A stretch of 49,299 nucleotides of DNA, taken from the NCBI GenBank assembly GCA_946537295.1, contig CAMNFQ010000004.1, positions 1-49,299 on the forward strand. Direction: 5' to 3'. A program made the position numbers and the translations under genes. Source of the DNA: an uncultured Bacillota bacterium (GTDB taxonomy: Bacteria > Bacillota_I > Bacilli_A > Erysipelotrichales > Erysipelotrichaceae). Each line of letters opens with the position of its first letter. Positions within the stretch are counted from its first letter, which is position 1. The notes below the pieces were generated by a model. That model saw only the letters and a list, made by a program, of their open reading frames with translations, was not told where the DNA came from and ran no database searches. Shown here piece by piece: positions 29,936 through 40,501 of the stretch.

Positions 29936-30059
29936 CTCTTATTGCAAAGGATTTAAAATGAAAAACTTTTTACACTATTAATATAGACTTCAATTGTGAA
30001 AAAACAGTGAAATTTTTACATTATTTGAAAATAATATGAAAATTTATCTGAAAACTCTT

Positions 30060-31886
30060 TCAGTCATTCTTTCGGTCAAAACGTTTAAACTGTTTTTCAT
30101 ATAGTTCAGTATATACTCCATTCATTGCAACAAGTTCTTCGTGACTTCCCTTTTCAACGATCATTCCATCTTTTACTACCATTATTTCATCAGCTGAAAG
30201 GACAGTTGAAAGACGATGAGCAATAAGAATAGAAGTTCTTTCTTCGATCAGTGGTTCAATAGCTTCCTGGATCAGGTCTTCAGAAATCGTATCTAGAGCG
30301 GAAGTTGCTTCATCAAAGATCATCAGAGCTGGGTCTTTAAGTAAGATTCTGGCGATCGAGATACGTTGTTTTTCGCCACCTGAAAGCTTGAGCCCTCTGT
30401 TTCCTACAAGTGTATCAAAACCGTTTTCCTGTTTAGCGATAAAATCATAGATATTCGCCTTCTTACAGGCATCGATCAGTTCTTTTTCATCAGCATCAGG
30501 CTTGGCATAAAGCAGATTATCTCTGATCGTACCAGAAAACAGATAGGTGTCCTGTGAGACCATACCTACTTCGCTTCTTAACCATGAAAGTTTCAGGTCT
30601 CTGATATCATAGCCATCAAATGTGATTCTTCCTTCATTCACATCATAAAGACGAGGAATGAGATTGACGATCGTACTTTTACCTGAACCTGATGGTCCAA
30701 CCAAGGCAACACATTTTCCTTTAGGCAGATCAAAACTGATATTTTTAATGATCATTTTTTCAGAATCATAACCGAAACTGACATTTTCAAATCTGATATC
30801 TCCTCTGGCGATCTGGGCAGGTGTGATCGGATTGGCAATTTCCTTGATCTCAATATCCATATCGAAATAATCAAAGATCCTGGTGAAATTAGCCATGGAA
30901 CGGATCCACTCTACACCAATCGACATCAGAGAGTTAACCGGCTGATACATTCTGCTCAAAAGTGAGACCATGACGGTAATATCTCCAACACTTAATGAAT
31001 CATCATATTTCATCATGATGATGCCACCAACCAGATATATCAGCATTGGTCCAAAGGAAGTGAATGTACTCATAAGCATCCTGAACCATCTGCCAGCCAT
31101 GGATTCCTTAATGTTTAGTTTGATCATCTTTTCATTGGAACTGCGATATTTCTCATACTCTTTCTCTTCCTGAGTAAACAGTTTTACCAGCAGCTGGCCT
31201 GAAACAGAGAGAGTCTCGTTAAGAATACCATTGATCTCATCACGACATTCCTGAGCTTCTTTTGTGAGCGACCATCTTCTTTTGCCTGCCTGTCTGGTAG
31301 GCAAAGAGAAAAGCGGCACGATAATCAGAGCGATCGATGCCAGGATATAGTTTCTGCGATACATAGCGATCAAAGCAGCGATTAGAGTAATGATATTAGA
31401 AAGGATCGAAGAAAAAGTATTAGTGATGATCTGCTGAACTCCGGAAATATCATCTGTCATTCTGGTGATAATATCTCCCTGATTGTTTTCCATAAAGAAA
31501 CGATTGGACATCTTTAACAGATGAGCAAACATCTGATTGCGCATATCGTAAGTGATATGTTGAGCGATCCAGGAATTGAGGTAATTTTGTAAGATCCCGA
31601 TCAGATTCGATGCGATCTTGAGGATAAGTGATATGACAATCAGCCTGACCAGGGTACTCATAGATCTGCCGATCAGACCTTCATCGATGATCCTGCCGGT
31701 AAGAATCGATGGATACATATCGAAAACGGCACTGAAGGCGATCGAAAGAAGCACCATAACAAACTGAAACTTATAAGGAAGCAGATAGGAAAAGATCCTT
31801 TTAATCAAAGGCCATGTCACTTTAGGCGCGTTTGCTTTTTCTTCTTCGCTTAGAAAACTTCTGCTTCCTCTGAATCCTGGTGGCAT
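30060..31886 (-). CDS. ABC transporter, fused TM and ATPase domains (multidrug/lipid exporter type)
   Basis: GPSGSGKSTIVNLIPRLYD, LSGGEKQRISIARILLKDP, IFDEATSALDT, N-terminal TM domain. Confidence 0.93.
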   Translation of the reverse strand: MPPGFRGSRSFLSEEEKANAPKVTWPLIKRIFSYLLPYKFQFVMVLLSIAFSAVFDMYPSILTGRIIDEGLIGRSMSTLVRLIVISLILKIASNLIGILQNYLNSWIAQHITYDMRNQMFAHLLKMSNRFFMENNQGDIITRMTDDISGVQQIITNTFSSILSNIITLIAALIAMYRRNYILASIALIIVPLFSLPTRQAGKRRWSLTKEAQECRDEINGILNETLSVSGQLLVKLFTQEEKEYEKYRSSNEKMIKLNIKESMAGRWFRMLMSTFTSFGPMLIYLVGGIIMMKYDDSLSVGDITVMVSLLSRMYQPVNSLMSIGVEWIRSMANFTRIFDYFDMDIEIKEIANPITPAQIARGDIRFENVSFGYDSEKMIIKNISFDLPKGKCVALVGPSGSGKSTIVNLIPRLYDVNEGRITFDGYDIRDLKLSWLRSEVGMVSQDTYLFSGTIRDNLLYAKPDADEKELIDACKKANIYDFIAKQENGFDTLVGNRGLKLSGGEKQRISIARILLKDPALMIFDEATSALDTISEDLIQEAIEPLIEERTSILIAHRLSTVLSADEIMVVKDGMIVEKGSHEELVAMNGVYTELYEKQFKRFDRKND

Positions 31887-31927
31887 ACTTGTTAGATTAG
31901 ATAAATTTATTTTTAAAAATTATAACA

Positions 31928-31957
31928 CAAAAAAAGGTTCTTCATATTGAAGAACCT
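31928..31957 (-). terminator. groEL terminator
   Basis: Reverse strand AGGTTCTTC-AATAT-GAAGAACCT TTTTTT. Confidence 0.87.
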
Positions 31958-31978
31958 CTTGTATATCTGTATGTTCTA

Positions 31979-33601
<1,623 letters not shown>

Positions 33602-33613
33602 TCAATTAACCTC

Positions 33614-33898
33614 CTACTTAACTATAGCCAGGATATCCTCGGCTTTAATAAGAATGAATTCCTGATCATTATCTTTAACTTCAGTTCCGGAATACTTCTT
33701 ATACATTACTTTGTCACCCTTCTTTAAAGGCATTTCATATACCTTATCGTCTACTTTAACTTCTTTACATCCACTTACAGCTTCAACGATAGCGTAATCT
33801 TCATTCTTTTCTTTCTGTGAGATGATGATTCCGCTTACTGTCTCATTAGAAGCTTCAACTTTCTTTAATAGAACATTGTTATATAAAGGTTTTATCAT
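33614..33898 (-). CDS. groES: 10 kDa co-chaperonin GroES
   Basis: MIKPLYNNVLLKKVEA, mobile loop SGIIIS, GDKVMYKKYSGTEV. Confidence 0.96.
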   Translation of the reverse strand: MIKPLYNNVLLKKVEASNETVSGIIISQKEKNEDYAIVEAVSGCKEVKVDDKVYEMPLKKGDKVMYKKYSGTEVKDNDQEFILIKAEDILAIVK

Positions 33899-33926
33899 TT
33901 CTACATAATCCTCCTACACTTATCTA

Positions 33927-33965
33927 TTATATTCATTTATAGCACTCAGTCAATAAGAGTGCTAA
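33927..33965 (-). promoter_or_regulatory. CIRCE (HrcA operator) overlapping the groESL promoter
   Basis: TAGCACTC-AGTCAATAA-GAGTGCTA at 33940-33964; reverse strand -35 TTGACT in the spacer and -10 TATAAT at about 33927-33932. Confidence 0.92.
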
Positions 33966-34012
33966 AGATTGGCACATTATTATCACTCATAAAAAAGAGC
34001 GACCTGAGTCGC

Positions 34013-35248
34013 TCAATTTGAACCAAGTATTTTTATCAACATGATATTGGTATAGGCATAAGCTTCGATCGGATAATCTTTCATATCGATACTGTTGGAA
34101 TTGACCAGCACATGGCCATCAACGACCTTGGAAACTATTACAGTATGCGACAATCCATAATTACCAACCATGATGATATCACCAGGTTGGGCATAATAGA
34201 TGTTTGCGTTGACATCAGCTACCAGCCCTTTTCCCTCATTATCCTTGCAGTAATTATAGAAGTAACCGACATTGACCCATGATCTTGTACGGCCGGCTTT
34301 TGTCTCTTCGCCATTTATTTCCGGATCATATTCTGGATCAGTGATAAAACACTTCCATTGCAGATCCCCGTTATAATCCATAGGAAGACCACCGGAAAGA
34401 ATTGATTGAGAGGCATAGTTTTGACAATTGCCTCCTTCATCAGTGAAGTTATACCATTCCGGATTTCTGGAATGGTAATACTTGTCAGCATAAGCTACAG
34501 CGGCTGCACGATCATAATTGATAGTATAGGTCTTTGCACTGCTGTAAGGATTGGCCTGTGCCTTTGGCTTTAGGATCTCGGAATTATAGGCATACATATC
34601 CTTTAGCTGTTTCAGGAAATACTGATAGGTCTCCTCTACTTTTTCGACACTTTCTGCCTCTTCATAGATACCCATATAATAACCCTGAACCTTTTCCAGA
34701 TCCTTTATTTTATAAGCGCCATTATCTTCTACGATCTCAAAATAGTTTTCAATATCAAAAGCCTGTGATTCCAGACCATCTAAGAAGACAAAGCTCATAT
34801 AGTCATCTTCCATGACATCGACATGATAGACATTATTCTCTTGTTTATAGTTGAAGACTTTCAGATCATAATGAGCTGAATTCATCCGAAAGTCAAAATC
34901 GTACTGTTTTCTGTTTTCAATGAGAAGTCTGATCGCCTTTTCAGATACTTCCTTCATCAGATCATTAGAAAAATAAGATGAAAAATCCTGTTCCTCCAGT
35001 GTATAGATACTGCGATAATAACTGTCCATATACGAACAGATCAGATCCATGACCTCAGCTGGTACACCATAGGTATCGTCAATGTTTCCTTTAAATGATT
35101 CAGGAACACTATCATTCACAACTACAACATCATCTGATGGTTTAACTTCAGGAACATCATCTTTTTTACGATTAAGTGCCCCTAGAACCGTCAAAATAAG
35201 CATCAGTGAAAGGATAGCTATCATCACTACACTGTTTTTTACTCTCAT
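34013..35248 (-). CDS. Membrane-anchored amidase-domain (Amidase_6-like) protein
   Basis: N-terminal TM MRVKNSVVMIAILSLMLILTVL; YDRAAAVAYADKYYHSRNPEWYNFTDEGGNCQNYASQSILSGG; DIIMVGNYGLSHTVIV. Confidence 0.8.
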   Translation of the reverse strand: MRVKNSVVMIAILSLMLILTVLGALNRKKDDVPEVKPSDDVVVVNDSVPESFKGNIDDTYGVPAEVMDLICSYMDSYYRSIYTLEEQDFSSYFSNDLMKEVSEKAIRLLIENRKQYDFDFRMNSAHYDLKVFNYKQENNVYHVDVMEDDYMSFVFLDGLESQAFDIENYFEIVEDNGAYKIKDLEKVQGYYMGIYEEAESVEKVEETYQYFLKQLKDMYAYNSEILKPKAQANPYSSAKTYTINYDRAAAVAYADKYYHSRNPEWYNFTDEGGNCQNYASQSILSGGLPMDYNGDLQWKCFITDPEYDPEINGEETKAGRTRSWVNVGYFYNYCKDNEGKGLVADVNANIYYAQPGDIIMVGNYGLSHTVIVSKVVDGHVLVNSNSIDMKDYPIEAYAYTNIMLIKILGSN

Positions 35249-35254
35249 AGCAAT

Positions 35255-35260
35255 ATTATA
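35255..35260 (-). promoter_or_regulatory. -10 TATAAT 6 nt upstream of amidase ATG 35248 (leaderless configuration)
   Basis: Reverse strand TATAAT-ATTGCT-ATG. Confidence 0.65.
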
Positions 35261-35267
35261 AACCAAT

Positions 35268-36572
35268 CTACTTGACTATTCTTTTACTGATATTATCCAG
35301 TATCCTGTCTCTGCTGGAAAGATAATCCTCTTTTTCCTGTTTCGTAAAACCTTCATAGGCAACTGCTTCATAATCAGAATCAACATTCTTAAGCAGATCA
35401 GAAACTTTTGAAGGATTGTAGACATACCTGATCTTCTTTTCTTCAAATATATTCAGATCGGCGATCTTTATATAGGATAAGGCGAGCAGTTTAGCGATAG
35501 CCAAGGAAAACTCGCTTATTTTCAGTTCACTGAGACTGCATAATTCATCTGTACTGCATTCCTTATTTTTCTTGTACAGAAAATAAAGGATCTTAACCTC
35601 ATTGAGATCAAGCTTACTTTGTTGAGCAACGGTATTTAACAACTGATCCAGGAAAGCGTTTTTCAGATAATCAGCCATCCATTCGTTGTGACTGAGCTGT
35701 TTATCATAATAGATCCTGTTTCCTGTCTCCTTGCCAAGTTTCTTAGATTCAAAAAACGGAATACTCAAAGCATCAGTACTGAAAGAAACCAGATAGCTGT
35801 AGATGAACAGTTTACGGTTTTCGTAAGCTTCTTCATCAAGGATTTTTTTATAGAACTGATTGTAATATTTGATGACACTGGTCTTCATATTGACAGTACT
35901 TTCCAGATTCAAATTCTGTGATACCAGTGAGCCTTCTGTCTTGACATAGTAATAAACCGGGACCTTTAAGACATAGATGTTATCAACATGCAGAAGATAT
36001 TCAAGATTAAAGATCGTATCTTCACAATAGGAGATATTTTCGTCCATTCTGATATTGTATTTATCGATAATATCTTTGCGATACAGTTTATTCCACAAGA
36101 CACCATAATAGAAATCAGCCGGTGTCAGCATCATCTTGTCGGCATATTCGTTGCGGGATATCAGACCATCATTCTTGATGGAACCCTTCTTTGAGATCGT
36201 ATCATCAACTACCCGATAGAAATCACCGATGACCATCTGAGCGTCATTTTCTTCCATTGCCCTGACCAGCTGTTTGGTGGAATCAAAAGGAAGCCAATCA
36301 TCTACATCAAGAAACTGAATATATTCTCCGGAAGCCATAGAAAGAGCCTTATTACGGGTTGAAGAAACACCGCCATTGTTCTTGTGGACTGCTACGACTC
36401 TGTTATCTTTTTGTGCATATTCACTGATGATCTTGAAAGAATTGTCCTTGCTGCCATCATCAACAAGAATAACTTCGATATCTTTGTAGTCCTGTGCCAG
36501 GATGGAATCGACACATCTCTGCAATACTTTTTCTCCATTGTAGACAGGAACGATAATACTCACTTTACTCAT
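35268..36572 (-). CDS. GT2 family glycosyltransferase with C-terminal MarR-like winged-helix region
   Basis: VSIIVPVYNGEKVLQRCVDSILAQDYKDIEVILVDDGSKDNS, DVDDW; C-terminal segment described in findings. AAGGAG SD before ATG 36572. Confidence 0.88.
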   Translation of the reverse strand: MSKVSIIVPVYNGEKVLQRCVDSILAQDYKDIEVILVDDGSKDNSFKIISEYAQKDNRVVAVHKNNGGVSSTRNKALSMASGEYIQFLDVDDWLPFDSTKQLVRAMEENDAQMVIGDFYRVVDDTISKKGSIKNDGLISRNEYADKMMLTPADFYYGVLWNKLYRKDIIDKYNIRMDENISYCEDTIFNLEYLLHVDNIYVLKVPVYYYVKTEGSLVSQNLNLESTVNMKTSVIKYYNQFYKKILDEEAYENRKLFIYSYLVSFSTDALSIPFFESKKLGKETGNRIYYDKQLSHNEWMADYLKNAFLDQLLNTVAQQSKLDLNEVKILYFLYKKNKECSTDELCSLSELKISEFSLAIAKLLALSYIKIADLNIFEEKKIRYVYNPSKVSDLLKNVDSDYEAVAYEGFTKQEKEDYLSSRDRILDNISKRIVK

Positions 36573-37104
36573 TGTTTTTCTCCTTGAACAGTACAAATTT
36601 TTCTAAAGGGTATAACACGATAAACTGAACCCAGCCAGCTGCCCAGGCTGCGATCGTACGGGAAAGAAAAGCTACCTTGCTTCTCGAAAGCAAGCCGGCG
36701 ATCAATCCCTGCAACCAGGTCGTAAATAGAATCAGGGCAATAAGCACCACAAAATAGACGATCAGACCCTTTCTTGTTCCTTTACCCTTAAAGGTCATTT
36801 TCATGTTGACGAAATAGCCATAGACATTTGCCAGAAAATTTGAAAGGAAAAATGGCAGAACATAGCCCCAGGTCACAACACCATCGACCAGATATTTTGC
36901 ATCTAATCCACCAAGACTTTCTGTATTAAATATCACTCTTAAAAAAACGGGGAGCTTAACCCTAAAGCCATCAAAAACAAGTGGCAGGATATTTGCTAAG
37001 ATCAGTTGCAGAAATTGAATACTGTAACCTACTATATTAAATTTGATGAATTGCCATAAATTATTATTGCCATATTTTTCTTCTAATCTGCTGTATAACG
37101 CCAT
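36565..37104 (-). CDS. GtrA-like membrane protein
   Basis: FIKFNIVGYSIQFLQLILANILP...FFLSNFLANVYGYFVNMKMTFKG; four TM layout next to GT2. Confidence 0.75.
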   Translation of the reverse strand: MALYSRLEEKYGNNNLWQFIKFNIVGYSIQFLQLILANILPLVFDGFRVKLPVFLRVIFNTESLGGLDAKYLVDGVVTWGYVLPFFLSNFLANVYGYFVNMKMTFKGKGTRKGLIVYFVVLIALILFTTWLQGLIAGLLSRSKVAFLSRTIAAWAAGWVQFIVLYPLEKFVLFKEKNNE

Positions 37105-37159
37105 ATAAACTTTTTTACTCCATTAACACATTATAGCCTATTTCATGTTGATTACCTAA

Positions 37160-37185
37160 AAAGAAAAAGCCGTAACACAGCTTTT
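37160..37185 (-). terminator. Terminator of HAD hydrolase transcript
   Basis: Reverse strand AAAAGCTGT-GTT-ACGGCTTTTTCTTTTT. Confidence 0.75.
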
Positions 37186-37194
37186 GATCGATCA

Positions 37195-37800
37195 TTAACC
37201 AAAGATATATTCCCGCAACTTTTCTGTATCGTTTTCAAAATGAAAGGTATCGATACCTAGTTTTGCGGCAGCATCAGTATTTACAATCCTGTCATCAATA
37301 AACAGGCATTCATTTGCCTTGAGCTCATATCTTTCTAACAGAAGCCTGTAGATCCTTTCATCAGGTTTTATCAGATGTTCAAAGGCTGATACGACAACTC
37401 CATCAAAGCAGATCGAACACTTAACATTTGGCCAATACTGTTTCTGCATTACACTTGCGTTTGATAAAAGATAAAGATTGTAACCTGCCTTTTTCAAATC
37501 AAAGACAAGATCATCAATTCCTTTGATCATGATCAAAGGATCACACCATCTGCAGATCAGATCTTCCAGATGTCTGTGCAGATGTTCAGGTAATCTCTGC
37601 TTCACAAGTTCACACATGCCTTTTTCATCCAGGTTACCCATATCCATTTCCACCCACATTGGTGAATTATATATCTCTTTTCTGATGAGTTCACGATCAC
37701 TTTTATCTTCAATCTGTGCTCTATCCATAAAAACATCAGGATCAAAATCAATGATCACATTCCCCATATCAAAGATAATGTTTTTTACACCTTTTCTCAT
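37195..37800 (-). CDS. HAD-IA family hydrolase
   Basis: IIFDMGNVIIDFDP, LLSNAS, KPDERIYRLLLERY, FIDDRIVNTDAA. Confidence 0.9.
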   Translation of the reverse strand: MRKGVKNIIFDMGNVIIDFDPDVFMDRAQIEDKSDRELIRKEIYNSPMWVEMDMGNLDEKGMCELVKQRLPEHLHRHLEDLICRWCDPLIMIKGIDDLVFDLKKAGYNLYLLSNASVMQKQYWPNVKCSICFDGVVVSAFEHLIKPDERIYRLLLERYELKANECLFIDDRIVNTDAAAKLGIDTFHFENDTEKLREYIFG

Positions 37801-37827
37801 GTTTTTAATTACACCTTGGTATCCCTT

Positions 37828-38910
37828 CTACTGTTTTACTCTTATATCAATTCGATTAGGATACTCTCCTTCTGTTTCTGAGAATCTGATATCTGAAACG
37901 CGACTCATCAATATTTTGAAGGAGACGCTTTCTTCATCAATCGTCAGTTTCTTTCCTTTATAACCTATATGCATATCAATAGTAGAATTCTTCTCGGAAT
38001 ACTCTATTTCCAATCTGATATCCCTGTAGTTGTTTTCGTTGACCATTATCTGCTGGACAAGTTCTTCACTTATCGAAAGCAGATACATGGCATATTTATG
38101 TGCGATCCTGTTTTTGAAACAGTATTTCTCGATCTCACCATATGATCTGGCAAAATCAAAAGATCGACCCTTGATCACAAAACTGATCGTTCGAAGTTTC
38201 TCAATAAAGATCCTGGTCTTTTCCTTTTTAGGATTGTCAAATATTTCTTCCGGGCTTCCCTGTTCATAGATGATGCCATCATCCATATAAAAGACTCTAT
38301 TGGCGATCTGTCTGGCAAAATGCATTTCATGTGTGACGATCATCATCGTTTTACCTGTTCGGGAAAGTTCAGTTATGACTGACATGACTTCCGAAGACAT
38401 GGTCGGATCTAATGCGCTGGTCGGTTCATCAAAAAGGATAACTTCCGGATCATTGATCAATGTTCTGACGATCGCAACTCTTTGCTTCTGGCCACCGGAA
38501 AGACTATCCGGATAGGAAAAGGCATTTGCGCTAAGACCAACAGTCTCCAGTAGAGCAATACCTTTATCATAAGCTTCCTGTCTGCTCAATAATTTCAGTT
38601 TGACTGGAGCATACATGATATTTTCAATTACGGTCATATGTTCAAAAAGATTGAAAGACTGAAAGACCATACCGATCTTACGCCTGACCTGATGAACATC
38701 GACATTCTTATCAAGGATATTTACTCCATCTACTACGATTCTTCCACTATCTGGCCTTTCCAAAAGATTCAGGCAACGTAATAAAGTTGATTTTCCAGTG
38801 CCACTAGGACCGATAATCGAAATAATATCCCCATCATTTATCGTTGCATTGACATCCTGAAGCGGGACAGCATTTTCATATTCCTTACGCAAATGAGATA
38901 TCTCGATCAT
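37828..38910 (-). CDS. Amino acid ABC transporter ATP-binding protein with extra C-terminal domain
   Basis: GPSGTGKSTLLRCLNLLERPDSG, LSGGQKQRVAIVRTL, LFDEPTSALDPTM; about 115-aa C-terminal extension. Confidence 0.92.
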   Translation of the reverse strand: MIEISHLRKEYENAVPLQDVNATINDGDIISIIGPSGTGKSTLLRCLNLLERPDSGRIVVDGVNILDKNVDVHQVRRKIGMVFQSFNLFEHMTVIENIMYAPVKLKLLSRQEAYDKGIALLETVGLSANAFSYPDSLSGGQKQRVAIVRTLINDPEVILFDEPTSALDPTMSSEVMSVITELSRTGKTMMIVTHEMHFARQIANRVFYMDDGIIYEQGSPEEIFDNPKKEKTRIFIEKLRTISFVIKGRSFDFARSYGEIEKYCFKNRIAHKYAMYLLSISEELVQQIMVNENNYRDIRLEIEYSEKNSTIDMHIGYKGKKLTIDEESVSFKILMSRVSDIRFSETEGEYPNRIDIRVKQ

Positions 38911-40445
38911 AGTTTTATCCCCCTGGTAATCTGCTGTTTAGTACGCAGTTTCGGATCAGTATAAAGCGTGATCTTGTTTACGATATAGATCATGATGGCA
39001 GCTAAAGCGAAATAGATTATTGCGACTGCAATTAAAGGAAAGAAAGCTTCATATGTCCGGCTTCTGACGATATCTGACATCTTGGTCAGATCCTGAACAG
39101 TAATATAGCCAACAACAGCAGTTGCCTTGATCAGCGCTGAGATATTTCCTTTATAGCCTGGTAAGAAGATCCTCGCTGCCTGAGGAAGAATGATATCAAA
39201 GAAAGCCTGTCTGTCATTAATTCCCAAGGCATAGGCAGCTTCCAGCTGTTTATCATCTATTGCCTTAACACCGGTTTTTATGTTGCCGAAAACTGAGCAG
39301 GAAAAAGTTAGTGAGAAGGCAATTATTGAAACACTGAGTGCACTGATTCGAGTCTTTCCTAAAATCACATAGTAAAGGATCATCAGCAAGACTACTATCG
39401 GCAAACCCTCGATCAGCCAGACCAGAAGATCCAGAATTTTTCTGATAAGTGAATTGCCATTGCGATACAGCAGATAGATCGCAAAACCCAATATCGTTCC
39501 AAAAATGATCGCAGATATTGTGATCAGGATCGTTGTAGCGATACCTTGCAAGAAATAAAGATAACGGTTTTCTTCAATGAAAGTTCTGCGGAAACTGTTG
39601 GCGATCCTATCAACAAATGAACTGTTTCCACCATCCACATCATAGACAACAAAGATCAGATCATCATTAAGATTAGGAACAGAGAAATAGACTGATTCAG
39701 CCCTCTCTTCCGTAATAGCAATATCTGAACCGGCAAAATCACATTTACCTGATTCAAGGCTTGGAATCAGGGCATCAAAATCCATTGTATATGGTTCAAT
39801 ACTATATCCATATGCCTGGGCAAAACGATAAGCTATATCAACATCATAGCCGATCAGTTCGCCATTGCGATAATAATCATTTGGCGGGAATGTTCCCTCT
39901 GTAGCAAATCTCAATGTTCCATTAGGACCATTAAGACTTCTGTAATCAAGGACGTTTTTAACTGACTCATCATTTCCCTGCCAGATGTCTTTTATTTCAT
40001 TCAATGTTCCCTGTTTATCAAGTTCATTGATGAATTCATCCATCTGATTTTTCAGTTTAAGGCCATTCTCGTTTTTAGGAAAGATGTATCCGGCTTCAAT
40101 ATGACCAAATGGTTCATCAATAATAGCGAGCTGTTCATCTTCATGAAGATAGGTAGAGATGACCATCTTGCTGATAGGAAAAGCATCGATCTTTCCGGCC
40201 TTTAGAGCAGTAAGTTGATCAGTAAGATTATTGAAATACAGAATCTTGGCATCAGGCATTATTTCTGAAATGATCTCAGCATAGATCGTTCCAACCTTGA
40301 CACCGATGTTTTTATCAGCAAGATCTGAAATACTTTCATATTGGTGCTTTCTACTGTTGTCTGCACAGGAAAAACATCCTAAAAGCAGTAATGATAGTAA
40401 CAATACTTTAAAGATATTTATGATAGTCTTATCTTTTCTGCTCAT
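38907..40445 (-). CDS. Amino acid ABC transporter SBP-permease fusion
   Basis: Lipoprotein signal (LLLGCFSC), SBP_bac_3-like segments, His/Glu-type permease (GIATTILITISAIIFGTILGF, EGLPIVVLLMILYYVI). The ORF-track start at 40520 lies inside the gapA terminator, so ATG 40445 is preferred. Confidence 0.88.
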   Translation of the reverse strand: MSRKDKTIINIFKVLLLSLLLLGCFSCADNSRKHQYESISDLADKNIGVKVGTIYAEIISEIMPDAKILYFNNLTDQLTALKAGKIDAFPISKMVISTYLHEDEQLAIIDEPFGHIEAGYIFPKNENGLKLKNQMDEFINELDKQGTLNEIKDIWQGNDESVKNVLDYRSLNGPNGTLRFATEGTFPPNDYYRNGELIGYDVDIAYRFAQAYGYSIEPYTMDFDALIPSLESGKCDFAGSDIAITEERAESVYFSVPNLNDDLIFVVYDVDGGNSSFVDRIANSFRRTFIEENRYLYFLQGIATTILITISAIIFGTILGFAIYLLYRNGNSLIRKILDLLVWLIEGLPIVVLLMILYYVILGKTRISALSVSIIAFSLTFSCSVFGNIKTGVKAIDDKQLEAAYALGINDRQAFFDIILPQAARIFLPGYKGNISALIKATAVVGYITVQDLTKMSDIVRSRTYEAFFPLIAVAIIYFALAAIMIYIVNKITLYTDPKLRTKQQITRGIKL

Positions 40446-40501
40446 CTTATAAATAATGATATCATTTACTACCTGTTTTTCAGAATTTAAATAGACTAGA
40501 A

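Noticed and set aside
30048-30063. CTGAAA-ACTC-TTTCAG hairpin at the ABC exporter stop as a terminator
   Set aside because: Short stem with no U-tract; a better terminator candidate lies at 29908-29935.
33939-33965. Inverted repeat considered as a terminator or mobile-element end
   Set aside because: Matches the CIRCE consensus with a 9-nt spacer upstream of groES; no U-tract.
37523-37963. 146-aa plus-strand ORF spanning the HAD and ABC ATPase genes
   Set aside because: Antisense to two supported genes and low-complexity; no support.
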